From positions 1-64,000 of the forward strand of contig NZ_SMKF01000014.1 in assembly GCF_004348325.1 (NCBI RefSeq): a DNA stretch of 64,000 nucleotides. Direction: 5' to 3'. A program made the position numbers and the translations under genes. Below the pieces are notes generated by a model. The model worked only from the letters and a program-made list of their open reading frames with translations. It was not told the origin of the DNA and did not search any database. The stretch is from Micromonospora sp. KC213 (GTDB lineage: Bacteria > Actinomycetota > Actinomycetes > Mycobacteriales > Micromonosporaceae). Shown here piece after piece: positions 41,944 to 50,244 of this stretch. The first letter of the stretch is position 1. Each line of letters starts with the position of its first letter.

Positions 41944-43023
41944 TCAGTCCCGTTCCGCCTGGCGCTGTGCCTCCACGGCCTCGTACAACGCCTTGATGTT
42001 GCCGCTGCCGAAGGTACGGGCGCCGAGCCGCTCCACCATCTCGAGAAAGAAGGTCCGCCGGGGATGCGCCGACCGGGTGAAGATCTGGAACAGTTGGCCG
42101 TGATGGTCCTCGTCGACCAGGACGTTGACGTCACGCAGGTCGGTCACCGTGTGCCGGGCCAACTCCAGCCGCTGCGGCAGCATCGCGTAGTAGGTGTCCG
42201 GGGTGGACAGGAACTCCACCCCCCGCTCACCGGCCTCGCGCACCGCACGCACGATGTCGGTCGCGGCGAAGGCGACGTGCTGCACGCCCGCGCCGCCGTG
42301 GTTCTTGAGGAACTCGTCGATCTGCCCTGGGCTGCGGGAGACGTCCGGTTCGATGAGCGTCAGCGTCACCGCACGGCTGGCGTCCTGCACGACCTTCGAG
42401 TTCATCGCCTGGGCGCCGACCACGATGCGCTCCTCGAAGATCATCCGGAAGTCGAGGACCGTCTCGTAGAACTGCACGGTCGGGTCGAGCTGACCGGGCT
42501 CCAGACAGACCGCGAAGTGGTCCACGGCTGTCAACCCGCTGTCCCAGGTCGGCTCGGCGCCGTGGTGGGGCAGCAGGCCCGGCAGGTGGCGGGCGTCCAG
42601 ACCCCCGGTACGGCGGACGAAGGTGTGCGCGACGTCGCCGAAACCCATGACGGTGGCCTGGACGACACCGTCCCGTTCCCGAGGCGGCGACACCGGCCGG
42701 GCGCCCCGGCGTACCGCCTCGGTGAAGGCGGTGGCCGGGTCGGCGACACCGAAGCTGATGTCGGCGACGCCGCTGCCGTGCTTCTCCACGTACGCGGCGG
42801 CCGGGTGGTCGCCCACCAGCGGCTCGGTCAGCACCAGCCGGATCTCCTCGCGGCCCACCCCGGCCGAGCGCGCCTCCAGGGGCGCCGTCGGGTCGGTGCC
42901 GGCGTAGACGGCGAAGCCGAAGCCGTCCACCAGTCGACGGGTCTCGTCGGCCAGATCGCTGACGTAGAACTCGATGTGATCGAGGGACAGTTGGCCGAAA
43001 ACCGAGGTCGGTGCTGTGCTCAT
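41944..43023 (-). CDS. hmaS: 4-hydroxymandelate synthase (HmaS; HPPD-related)
   Basis: 359 aa, a non-heme iron, alpha-keto-acid-dependent dioxygenase. The 2-His-1-Glu ligands are in AVDHFAVCL, GAGVQHVAF and TFFLEMVER. The blocks RIVVGAQAMNSKVVQ, AVTLTLIEPD and PGQIDEFLKNHGGAGVQH are much closer to HmaS of glycopeptide producers than to 4-hydroxyphenylpyruvate dioxygenase. It would convert 4-hydroxyphenylpyruvate to (S)-4-hydroxymandelate. No hydroxymandelate oxidase or HpgT aminotransferase is in the window, so the hydroxy acid may be used as such. The start ATG follows GGGGAG. If the call is wrong, homogentisate would be the product. Confidence 0.85.
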   Translation of the reverse strand: MSTAPTSVFGQLSLDHIEFYVSDLADETRRLVDGFGFAVYAGTDPTAPLEARSAGVGREEIRLVLTEPLVGDHPAAAYVEKHGSGVADISFGVADPATAFTEAVRRGARPVSPPRERDGVVQATVMGFGDVAHTFVRRTGGLDARHLPGLLPHHGAEPTWDSGLTAVDHFAVCLEPGQLDPTVQFYETVLDFRMIFEERIVVGAQAMNSKVVQDASRAVTLTLIEPDVSRSPGQIDEFLKNHGGAGVQHVAFAATDIVRAVREAGERGVEFLSTPDTYYAMLPQRLELARHTVTDLRDVNVLVDEDHHGQLFQIFTRSAHPRRTFFLEMVERLGARTFGSGNIKALYEAVEAQRQAERD

Positions 43024-43089
43024 CAGATCATCTCCCCTTGTCGTGGGTCGGTTCGGCGCCGCCGCCGGCACGGCCCGGCGGGACACCGG

Positions 43090-43293
43090 TCAGCGGGTGT
43101 CGACGAGCCGACGCGGGCGGGGGTCGGTCCAGTGGGTGTTGACGTACCGCAGGCATTCGTCCCGGCCGGTCGGGCCGTGCACGGCGGTCCAGCCCGCCGG
43201 CACCTCGGCGAATTCCGGCCACAGACAGTGCTGGCCCGCGGCGTTGACCAGAACCCGGAAAACGCCGTCCTCGACATCGAAGGGATTGGCCAT
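43090..43293 (-). CDS. MbtH-like protein
   Basis: 67 aa. [20 protein letters not shown], then [15 protein letters not shown] and [13 protein letters not shown], contain the invariant Ser/Leu/Trp pattern of MbtH proteins (LWP, PAGW, W at the end), which bind and activate NRPS adenylation domains. The ATG 43293 follows GGAGGAATCG. It is the first gene of the MbtH-HmaS-P450 operon and probably serves the A-PCP protein. The stop is 67 bp before the HmaS start. Confidence 0.93.
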   Translation of the reverse strand: MANPFDVEDGVFRVLVNAAGQHCLWPEFAEVPAGWTAVHGPTGRDECLRYVNTHWTDPRPRRLVDTR

Positions 43294-43386
43294 CCGATTC
43301 CTCCAGCCGGATCGTTGGATCACCACGCGGAAATTGCGTACGCCGGCGTCGCGGACGATTACCCGCGACCTCATCGGCACGTTTAG

Positions 43387-43430
43387 ACGGTGCCACCGGC
43401 GACTCGTCGGACGCATCTTCCGGGTTGCGG
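43387..43430 (-). promoter_or_regulatory. Cluster element plus promoter for the MbtH-HmaS-P450 operon
   Basis: CATCTTCCGGGTTGCGG on the plus strand at 43414-43430, a 21-bp gap, then CACCGT on the minus strand at 43392-43387. A weaker partial copy (CCACGCGGAAATTGCGT) lies nearer the gene at about 43326-43342. Confidence 0.55.
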
Positions 43431-43460
43431 CGAACCGCCCGACGAGGTCACGAAACGGCA

Positions 43461-43496
43461 GGACCGTCGGTGGCGCGCACGCGCCACCGACGGTCC
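43461..43496. terminator. Strong hairpin terminator
   Basis: A perfect 16-bp stem (43461-43476 with 43481-43496) and a 4-nt loop lie 54 bp past the stop of the solute-binding protein gene, between it and the MbtH operon promoter. Confidence 0.8.
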
Positions 43497-43549
43497 GTTC
43501 CCGCGGATACGGGCGGGTCAGGGCAGCGTTTGCCGCCCGGTGGGTCGGG

Positions 43550-44980
43550 TCAGCCCCAGACCCCGACCTGGTAGCACTCCGCGGGCCGTTGCCCCGCACC
43601 CACGCACCGGGCGTTGTACGCGTCCAGCAGCCGCTGCGCCCGGGCGTCGGCGAGCCGGAACCGGGCGACCCGGTCGGCGCCCCGCAGCAGCACGTCGTCC
43701 ATCGCCTGCACCAGCTCGTTCTGGATGCCGTCGAATGCCCCTGTCACCACGCCGAGACCGGCCGGCGACCGCTTCGCCGTCCGGATCCGGTCCAGCGCAA
43801 CCTTCGACGACGGGTGCTCGGCGAACCAGCCCTCCTGGTGCAGCAGCTGGATCGAGTGGGTGTTCATCGGCAGGTAGCTGGTGCTCTTGTGCCAGGCGGC
43901 GGAGTTGCGCGGGCTGTTGAGGAACTGCATGAAGGCCAGCGCACCGTCCTGGGTCTGCCGGTCCAGCCCGGCCCGCAGCCACAGTGAGTCACCGGAGTTG
44001 ACGTTGCCCACCGACCGGCCGTACCCGTCGTGCGGCAGCGGCGCGGCCGCGACACCGAAGCCGGCCTCCGCACCGAACTGGGCGTAGGTGTCGCCCATGT
44101 TGGCGGCGTCCAGGACGAACGCGACCTGCTGGCCGACGAACGACTCGAAGTTCGCGCCCCAGTCCTCCGGCGTACCGCTGTAGCGGTAGTGGCCGGCGCG
44201 GTGCATCCGCTGCCACCACCCGGCGTAGGCGAGCATCTGGGGCGAGTCCAGGTGCACCCGCGTCGCCCGGCCGCTGCGGCCGTTGTCCCGGTCGGTCAGC
44301 AGGCCGTCCTGCTGGGCGATGGCCTGCTGGAAGAACCAGTTGTGGTTCGGCCAGGTGACGCAGTGCTCGGGGGCGTCCGGCAACGTGGCGATCCTCGCGC
44401 AGGCGGCCTCGATCTCCGCCCAGGTACGCGGCAGCCGCGAGATGCCCGCCCGGGCGGTGACGGTGGTGTTGGCGTACAGCAGGCTGGTCATGCTGGTGAC
44501 CGGGAAGGACATCAGGTCACCGCGGTAGGTGTAGTAGTCCCGCACCTGCGGCAGCAGGTCCCGCAGCACCACCCGCTCGCCGAGGATGTGGCTGCGCCCG
44601 CCGATCGCCCGCTGCACCGAGGTGAACAGCGGTCGGCCGTCGCGGCCCCTCGCGTCCCGGGCGATCTGGGTGGCGTTGTAGTAGTAGTTCGCGACCTCCG
44701 GCGGGTTGCCGGCGCTGACCGCCTCGGCCACCTTGCCGGGCAGGGCGGTGTAGTCGTGCGCCTCCACCTTGACCTGGTAGCGCGGGTGGGCCCGGTTGAA
44801 CTCCTCAGCCAACTGTTTGCGTTGGTCGAGGTAGCCGGGGAAGGGATAGTCGGCGAGCCATACGTCGATGACCACCTTCTTGTGGGTGGCCGCCTCCGCC
44901 GCCGCGGCGGCCGGCGGGACGAGGGACAGGGCGACCGCTGCGCTGAGCGACGACGCGATCAGTGCGCGGGATGTACGCAT
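43550..44980 (-). CDS. Orphan extracellular solute-binding protein (family 1, UgpB-like)
   Basis: 476 aa. Signal peptide [20 protein letters not shown] (residues 5-24) with no lipobox Cys, so it should be released rather than anchored. The fold marks of ABC sugar-binding proteins are clear: [40 protein letters not shown] and [14 protein letters not shown]. No ABC permease or ATPase is encoded in the window. It has its own cluster-element promoter 75 bp upstream. No CagA/NcsA-type chromoprotein gene is present, so this secreted protein could sequester or carry the enediyne; uptake of a sugar by distant permeases is the ordinary alternative. Confidence 0.85.
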   Translation of the reverse strand: MRTSRALIASSLSAAVALSLVPPAAAAAEAATHKKVVIDVWLADYPFPGYLDQRKQLAEEFNRAHPRYQVKVEAHDYTALPGKVAEAVSAGNPPEVANYYYNATQIARDARGRDGRPLFTSVQRAIGGRSHILGERVVLRDLLPQVRDYYTYRGDLMSFPVTSMTSLLYANTTVTARAGISRLPRTWAEIEAACARIATLPDAPEHCVTWPNHNWFFQQAIAQQDGLLTDRDNGRSGRATRVHLDSPQMLAYAGWWQRMHRAGHYRYSGTPEDWGANFESFVGQQVAFVLDAANMGDTYAQFGAEAGFGVAAAPLPHDGYGRSVGNVNSGDSLWLRAGLDRQTQDGALAFMQFLNSPRNSAAWHKSTSYLPMNTHSIQLLHQEGWFAEHPSSKVALDRIRTAKRSPAGLGVVTGAFDGIQNELVQAMDDVLLRGADRVARFRLADARAQRLLDAYNARCVGAGQRPAECYQVGVWG

Positions 44981-45028
44981 GGGACCTCCAGTGGTCGATT
45001 CCTCGGCTACCGAGACGAGTCACCGTTC

Positions 45029-45071
45029 ATCCTGTTGGCCGACGGCCGCCGGCTCATCTCTCCGATTGCGC
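45029..45071 (-). promoter_or_regulatory. Cluster element plus promoter for the solute-binding protein gene
   Basis: CATCTCTCCGATTGCGC on the plus strand at 45055-45071, a 20-bp gap, then CAGGAT on the minus strand at 45034-45029. The element lies partly inside the last codons of the upstream MFS gene, which ends at 45054. Confidence 0.7.
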
Positions 45072-46637
45072 AATAGCCGGAGGGACGGGCGGGCCGGTCT
45101 GGACGGACGCGGTCCCGGTGCCCGGTGACCGGGCCGGGCGCAGGGCGAGCGCGGTCAGTACGGCGAGGGCCACGGAAACGACCGCCCCGGCCACCGCGAC
45201 GACCGCCAGCGCGGCGGTGTACGCCTCCCGCGCCGGCGCGAGCACCTCGGGCAGCCGGTGGGCGACCCGCAGCGCACCGGAGAGCCCGTCCAGCGCGGTG
45301 GCGGCGTCCGCCGCCGGAATCCCGTCGGGCACCGCCTGACCCAACCGGCCCCGGTAGACGGCGGTGGCCGCGCTGCCCAGCACGGCGATGCCGGTGGCCA
45401 GGCCGAACTCGGTGCTGGTCTCGCAGAGGCCCGAGGCGGCCCCGGCCCGCTGCGGTGGCACCGCGCCGACCACCAGGTCGACGCCCAGCCCGGCGGGAAG
45501 GCCGTTGCCGAACGCCACGACCGTCCACCCCGCCAGCACGGCACCGGTGCCACCCGCGCCCGCCCCGGCCAGGACCGCGAAGCCTCCGGCGGCGACCAGA
45601 AGACCGGAGGCCATCACGGGACCGGCTCCGAACCGGGCGGCCAGCACGGGCGCGAGCATCGTCCCGACGATCATGGCCAGGGTGGACGGCAGCAGCCACA
45701 GCCCGGCCCGCAGTGGAGACAACTGCCCGACCAGTTGGAGGTACTGGGTGACCAGGAGGGTGCTGCCGCCGAGCAGCACACCACCGGCGACCAGCACCAC
45801 CAGCACCGGCCGGACCGCCCGCCGGGCGAACAGCGACAGGTCCAGCAGCGGGTCGGCCAACGCGCGCTGCCGCCGGACGAAGGCGACGCCGGCCGCCACA
45901 CCCACCGCGGTCGCCAGCGGCACCACCGGGTGCCAGCCGTGCCGGGCCAGGTGTTTCAGGCCGTACACGATCGGCAGCACCGCGGCGAGGGAGAGCAGCA
46001 CGCTGGGCAGGTCGACGCGGCCCGGGTCCGGGCGGCGCCGCTCCGGCAGCAGCAGCGGACCGGTCACGAGCAGCAGCAACATCACCGGGACGCCGAGCAG
46101 GAACGCCGAACCCCACCAGAAGAACTCCAGCAGCGCCCCGCCGACCAGCGGACCGGCGGCGTTGCCGGCGAGGAAGCAGCTCATCCAGACCGCGATCGCC
46201 GTCGCCCGCTGCCGGGGCTGCGTGAACAGGTCGCTGATCAGCGCCAGCGTCGAGGGCATCAGCGTCGCGCCGGCCACCCCCAACACCGCCCGGGTGGCGA
46301 TGAGCATCGCGCTGCTGGTCGAGAAGGCGGCCAGCACGGAGGCCGCCGCGAACGCGGCGGCGCCGACCAGCAGCAGCCGTCGGCGCCCGACCCGGTCACC
46401 CACCGCGCCCATGGTGACCAGCAGCCCGGCGACCATGAAGCCGTACACGTCGGTGATCCAGAGTTGGGCCACCGCGTCCGCACCCAGGTCCGCGCTGAGT
46501 TGCGGCAGGGCCAGGAACAACACGCTCATGTCCACGGCGAGCAGCACCGTCGGCAGGGCGAGTACGGCCAGGGCGAGCCATTCCCGCCGCCCCGCGGCGC
46601 CGGGCTCCGGGGAACCGCTGGGGCCAGTTTCGGTCAT
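45054..46637 (-). CDS. MFS drug/H+ antiporter, DHA2 (14-helix) type, pump 1
   Basis: 527 aa with about 14 hydrophobic segments. Family motifs: LAVDMSVLFLALPQLSADLG, the loop GAVGDRVGRRRLL (motif A), and ATLMPSTLALISDLF (motif C region). It resembles QacA/SmvA/LfrA-type exporters, which commonly give self-resistance in antibiotic clusters. The start ATG 46637 lies six bases after a CAGGGT -10 hexamer, so the mRNA appears leaderless; the longer upstream frame is thus excluded. A second, similar pump is encoded at 56.5-58.2 kb. Confidence 0.92.
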   Translation of the reverse strand: MTETGPSGSPEPGAAGRREWLALAVLALPTVLLAVDMSVLFLALPQLSADLGADAVAQLWITDVYGFMVAGLLVTMGAVGDRVGRRRLLLVGAAAFAAASVLAAFSTSSAMLIATRAVLGVAGATLMPSTLALISDLFTQPRQRATAIAVWMSCFLAGNAAGPLVGGALLEFFWWGSAFLLGVPVMLLLLVTGPLLLPERRRPDPGRVDLPSVLLSLAAVLPIVYGLKHLARHGWHPVVPLATAVGVAAGVAFVRRQRALADPLLDLSLFARRAVRPVLVVLVAGGVLLGGSTLLVTQYLQLVGQLSPLRAGLWLLPSTLAMIVGTMLAPVLAARFGAGPVMASGLLVAAGGFAVLAGAGAGGTGAVLAGWTVVAFGNGLPAGLGVDLVVGAVPPQRAGAASGLCETSTEFGLATGIAVLGSAATAVYRGRLGQAVPDGIPAADAATALDGLSGALRVAHRLPEVLAPAREAYTAALAVVAVAGAVVSVALAVLTALALRPARSPGTGTASVQTGPPVPPAIAQSER

Positions 46638-46643
46638 GGCCCG

Positions 46644-46686
46644 ACCCTGGCAGCCGGCCCCGGCCGGCACATCTTCCACCGTGCGC
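46644..46686 (-). promoter_or_regulatory. Cluster element plus leaderless promoter of MFS pump 1
   Basis: CATCTTCCACCGTGCGC on the plus strand at 46670-46686, a 20-bp gap, then CAGGGT on the minus strand at 46649-46644. The ATG begins at 46637, so transcription would start at or very near it. Confidence 0.65.
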
Positions 46687-46771
46687 AACCCTCGGGCGGG
46701 GTCGCTGTCCGTCGCTGTGCCGGCCCGGCCACCTACGGGATCGGGCCGGTCCGGCGGTGACGCCGACGGGC

Positions 46772-48142
46772 CTACTTGTGCCCCAGGTCCCGCAGTGACA
46801 GCGTCCTGATCCGGCTCGGCCACTCGGTGCGGACGAGCTGCCGGCGCAACTCGCGGCGGACCTCCTCGGCGACGACCGGGTCGGCCTCGTACAGGTACAG
46901 GTCCAGGTCGAACCGGGTGCCGTCGTGCGCCTGGTAGGTGCGGGTAGCCGAGGCGATCACGTTGGGCAGGGCGTTGGCGATCCGCCGCACCGATGCCAGC
47001 GACACCTTCGTGCCGCCGGTCACCACAAAGTCGGAGAGCCGGCCCCGGAAGTGCAGGTAGCCGTCGTCGTCGAGGAGGAACAGATCTCCCGTGGCGATCT
47101 GGTCCGGGCCGACCAGGCAGTCACCGACCCGGCCCTCCGCCACCCCCACCTTGCGCCGCAGCACCGTGTCAGAGGTGACGAGCAGCTCCCCCACCCCGTC
47201 CGGGCCGGGGTCGCGCAGCGCCACCCGGACGCCGTCCAGCGGGCGGCCCACGGTGCCGAGCCGGCGGCGCGGTTCCCGGTGGGCGGCGAGGGTGCTGACC
47301 CGGGGCCCCGCCTCGGTCAGCCCGTAGGTGAGGTAGAGCTCCAACCCGGGGCTGCGGTCGAGCACGGCTCCGGCCGTCGCCGGGTCCAGCGACTCACCGC
47401 CGACGGTCAGCATCCGCAACGACGGCGGCGGACGCCAGTCCGCCGCGACCAGCCCCCGGACCATGTACGGGGTGACCGACGAACTGGTCACCGCGTGTTC
47501 CCGCACCGCTGTCCAATAGGCGGCCGGCGTGAACGGCGGCCCGGCGATCACCAGCCGGGCACCGGTGACCAGACCGGCCAACGCCTGCGCCACCAGCGCG
47601 TAGGAGAAGTACAGCGGCAGGTTCACCAGGATCGTGTCGTCGGCACGCAGCCCGACCGACCGGGCGTGCCGGGCCGCGTTGCGGGTCAGCGACGAGAAGC
47701 GGTGCAGGCAGCCGCTGGCAACCCCGGAGGTGCCCGAGGTGAGGATGACGACGTGCCCCGGCTCGTGCCGCTGCGGGAGCACCCCGGTGAGGGTCTCGAC
47801 CTGCACCGGCCCGAGCTGCCGCCGCCCGGGCGGGTCGGCGGGGTGGCCGGTGGTGATCAGGGTACGGGCGCCGATCCGGTCGGCGATCTCCCGGATCCGT
47901 CCGGTGGGCGTGCCGGGGGGCACCAGCGCCGGCACGCCACCGGCGAGGAGCACACCGAAGAAGCAGCGCAGCAACGCGGCTCCGTTGGCGAGCGCCACCA
48001 GCACCACCTCGCCGGGCCGCCGGTCCAGTGCGTGCAGCTCCTCGGCGACCCCGTCGAGCAGGCCGGCCGCGTCCGGCGTCGGCTCCAGGTCGACCACCCC
48101 GTCGAGGTACGCCGCGATCTCGTCCCGCGAGTACGTCAGCAC
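46772..48142 (-). CDS. AMP-forming acyl/aryl-acid ligase
   Basis: 456 aa. The ATP-binding loop is ILTSGTSGVASG, followed by YLTYGLTEAGPR and ATGDLFLLDDDGYLHFRGRLSD. These are the ANL-superfamily A3, A5 and A7 motifs. The usual A10 Lys near the C-terminus is not obvious, since the protein ends soon after the C-terminal hinge; it may be a slightly short family member. It should activate a carboxylic acid for transfer to the ACP of this operon. GTG 48142 is preceded by GGAGG and overlaps the KS-like gene. It is the last gene of the 46.8-52.3 kb operon. Confidence 0.82.
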   Translation of the reverse strand: MLTYSRDEIAAYLDGVVDLEPTPDAAGLLDGVAEELHALDRRPGEVVLVALANGAALLRCFFGVLLAGGVPALVPPGTPTGRIREIADRIGARTLITTGHPADPPGRRQLGPVQVETLTGVLPQRHEPGHVVILTSGTSGVASGCLHRFSSLTRNAARHARSVGLRADDTILVNLPLYFSYALVAQALAGLVTGARLVIAGPPFTPAAYWTAVREHAVTSSSVTPYMVRGLVAADWRPPPSLRMLTVGGESLDPATAGAVLDRSPGLELYLTYGLTEAGPRVSTLAAHREPRRRLGTVGRPLDGVRVALRDPGPDGVGELLVTSDTVLRRKVGVAEGRVGDCLVGPDQIATGDLFLLDDDGYLHFRGRLSDFVVTGGTKVSLASVRRIANALPNVIASATRTYQAHDGTRFDLDLYLYEADPVVAEEVRRELRRQLVRTEWPSRIRTLSLRDLGHK

Positions 48143-48651
48143 CGGGCCTCCGCGCTGGTCAGGACAACTGTGTGGACGGTGTGTCCAGCCGGGCCCCGCT
48201 CGTGCTCGGAGACGACCACCCGACGACACACCCCACCGGTGAGCCAGGCCCGGGCCAGCAGCGCGACGGTCGGTCGGGCTGCCGGGGGCGGCATCGACAG
48301 CATCAGGCTCGGACCCCGCAGCCCGTGCACGATGCAGGCGAGACCAGCCACCGACCCGGGGTTCGCACCGGCGAACCGCAGTGGTGAGACTCGTCCCCGG
48401 TCCCGCATCGCGGTCACCTCCCGCATGGTGTGGCTGGTGCCGTACTCGCTGACCGCCAGCACCCCGACGTCGGTGCCGGTGCCCTTCCCGCTCTGTCCCG
48501 CCGCGTCGAACACCGCACCGACCGCGTCGGCGACGAGCCAGGCCACCGGGTCGGCGTAGAAGGATGCTCCCCGGTGCCGGCCCGGTTCGTCGCCGCCGGT
48601 CACGGTGGCGGTCGCCAGCACGGCCAGCGCATCCTGGTCAGCCCAGACCAT
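48136..48651 (-). CDS. Half-length ketosynthase-like protein (KS/CLF fold, no catalytic Cys)
   Basis: 171 aa. The middle part (GVLAVSEYGTSHTMREVTA, SPLRFAGANPGSVAGLACI, VHGLRGPSLMLS) matches the N-terminal half of KS/chain-length-factor proteins. The position of the active-site Cys falls within LSMPPPAAR, which has no Cys, and the C-terminal thiolase half is absent. It overlaps the complete KS gene by 14 bp, so the two are probably made together. It may be a shortened partner that dimerises with the KS in place of a full chain-length factor. It is not obviously a pseudogene, because frame and coupling are intact. Confidence 0.7.
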   Translation of the reverse strand: MVWADQDALAVLATATVTGGDEPGRHRGASFYADPVAWLVADAVGAVFDAAGQSGKGTGTDVGVLAVSEYGTSHTMREVTAMRDRGRVSPLRFAGANPGSVAGLACIVHGLRGPSLMLSMPPPAARPTVALLARAWLTGGVCRRVVVSEHERGPAGHTVHTVVLTSAEARC

Positions 48652-49771
48652 CGGGCACCCCGGCCAGGACCAGGCTGGTGTTGAACCCGCCGAACCCGAG
48701 CGTCACGCTCAGCCCCGCTCCGTCGCCCAGCGCGACCGGCCCGCCCCGGGGCATCGGGAGCGTCACTGCGGCGGCGACGGTCTCCAGGCCGTACACCGGC
48801 GGCACCTTGCCGTGCCGCAGCGCCTGCACCAGGGCGATCGCCTCGATGGCGCCGGTCGCGCCGAGGGTGTGCCCGAAGGCGCCCTTGGTGGCGAAGAGGA
48901 CCGGCCGGGTGCCGTCGGGGAACAGCCGGGCGAAGCTGGCCGCCTCGACCGCGTCGTTCACCGGCGTGCCGGAGCCGTGCGCGTTGATCACGGCTATCTG
49001 GTCGGGCCGCAGGCCCGCCTCGGCCAGCGACCGCCGTACCGCCAGCAGCACCGCCGCGCCGGACGGGTCGGGCGCGGTCATGCCGGCCGCGTCGTTGGAC
49101 GAGCCACCACCGAGGAGGGTCGCGTACCCGCCGACGCCGCGCCGGTGCGCCCGGTCGGCCTCCTCCAGCACGACGACACCGGCCCCCTCGCCCAGCAGCG
49201 TCCCGTCACCGTCGGCGTCGAAGGCGCGCAGGGTGGTCGGCGACATGGTGCCCAGCGCGCTGTGCCCCAGCCGCTTCGCCTCGGTCAGCACGTCCACCCC
49301 GCCACAGACGCAGACGTCGGCCACGCCGGCGGCGATCAGGTGCCCACCCACCATGATCGCGTCCGCGCCGGACGAGCAGGCGGTGGAGACCGAGACCGGT
49401 GGCCGGGTGAAGCCGAGTTCCGCCGCCACCGCCGTGGCCCAGTCATGCAGCCCGCCGGCGCGGGGGTCGTCCAGCTGGGCGCCGTAGCTGGTGCCGAGCA
49501 CCAGCAGCGCCGATCCGGGCTCGCCGCCGAGGCCGGCGTCGCGGATCGCCCGGTCGACCGTCCGGGTGGCGAGGGCAACCTGCCGCCGGGCCGGCGCCCA
49601 GTCCGGCGGCGGGTCGGCAAGCGGCGCCGCCGTCCGGTTGCGCAACCCGTACGCCGACGGCACCTCCCGCAGTCCGGTCTCGCCGGCCAGCAGACGGGCC
49701 CAGACCTCGTCGAGCGAGGTGCCGAGCGCGGTGTCCCAGGCCATGCCGGTGACCAGGACGCGGCGGTTCAC
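48638..49771 (-). CDS. Beta-ketoacyl-ACP synthase (FabF/type II KS-like)
   Basis: 377 aa. The catalytic triad is complete: Cys in VSTACSSGADA, His in NAHGSGTPVND, and His in KGAFGHTLGATG. The N-terminus VNRRVLVTGMAWDTALG and the C-terminal GFGGFNTSLVL are typical KS ends. It would elongate an acyl chain on the small ACP of this operon. GTG 49771 overlaps the preceding stop (GTGA); GTG 49774 is an alternative. No ketoreductase is encoded in the operon, so a reducing partner must come from elsewhere or the keto group is kept, perhaps for transamination. Confidence 0.88.
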   Translation of the reverse strand: MNRRVLVTGMAWDTALGTSLDEVWARLLAGETGLREVPSAYGLRNRTAAPLADPPPDWAPARRQVALATRTVDRAIRDAGLGGEPGSALLVLGTSYGAQLDDPRAGGLHDWATAVAAELGFTRPPVSVSTACSSGADAIMVGGHLIAAGVADVCVCGGVDVLTEAKRLGHSALGTMSPTTLRAFDADGDGTLLGEGAGVVVLEEADRAHRRGVGGYATLLGGGSSNDAAGMTAPDPSGAAVLLAVRRSLAEAGLRPDQIAVINAHGSGTPVNDAVEAASFARLFPDGTRPVLFATKGAFGHTLGATGAIEAIALVQALRHGKVPPVYGLETVAAAVTLPMPRGGPVALGDGAGLSVTLGFGGFNTSLVLAGVPDGLG

Positions 49772-50244
49772 CACAGCTGGCGCCCGAGTTCGTCGACCTT
49801 GGTCCGCACCAGCGATCCCCGGAACGCGGCGACCCGGTTGCCCTGCACCGTGGCCCGGCAGGAGAAGTGGAACGACGAGCGGTAGAGCCGGTCGCAGCGG
49901 ACGTCGAAGACGACCTGGTCGCCGGGAACGACGACCCGGGTGAACCGGCTCTGCACCGAGCCGATCAGGGTCAGCTCGTCGTCGGCCAGCGGCGAGGTGC
50001 TCAACTGGTACAGGATGATCCCGGACTGCGCGAACGCCTGCATGAGGTGGCTGCCGGGAAACACCGCCCGCTCGGGAAAGTGACCGGCGATGGCGTCCAT
50101 CGTCCCGGACACCGACATCAGGCTGCGCAGGTACTCGCCGGGGCGGTGCTCCAGCACCCGGTCGATGTAGATCATCGGGTGCCGGTGGCGCAGCCAGCTC
50201 TTCAGCTCGGTGAAACCGAGGGAGGTGTCGGTCGTCTCACTCAT
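49768..50244 (-). CDS. FabZ-like hotdog protein with altered catalytic Glu
   Basis: 158 aa. RHRHPMIYIDRV, AIAGHFPERAVFPGSHLMQA and FAQSGIILYQL correspond to the 3-hydroxyacyl-ACP dehydratase FabZ. The catalytic His55 (GHFP) is present. The residue aligned with the FabZ catalytic Glu of the EAMAQ motif is Gln69 (LMQAFAQ). Dehydratase activity is therefore doubtful; it may bind an acyl-ACP or act differently. It overlaps the thioesterase gene by 8 bp and the KS gene by 4 bp. The start ATG 50244 follows AAGGGGAT. Confidence 0.82.
   Translation of the reverse strand: MSETTDTSLGFTELKSWLRHRHPMIYIDRVLEHRPGEYLRSLMSVSGTMDAIAGHFPERAVFPGSHLMQAFAQSGIILYQLSTSPLADDELTLIGSVQSRFTRVVVPGDQVVFDVRCDRLYRSSFHFSCRATVQGNRVAAFRGSLVRTKVDELGRQLW

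Noticed and set aside
41944..43023. 4-hydroxyphenylpyruvate dioxygenase (tyrosine catabolism)
   Set aside because: Motifs are much closer to 4-hydroxymandelate synthase as I remember the reference sequences, and no homogentisate pathway genes are nearby. Phylogeny would settle it.
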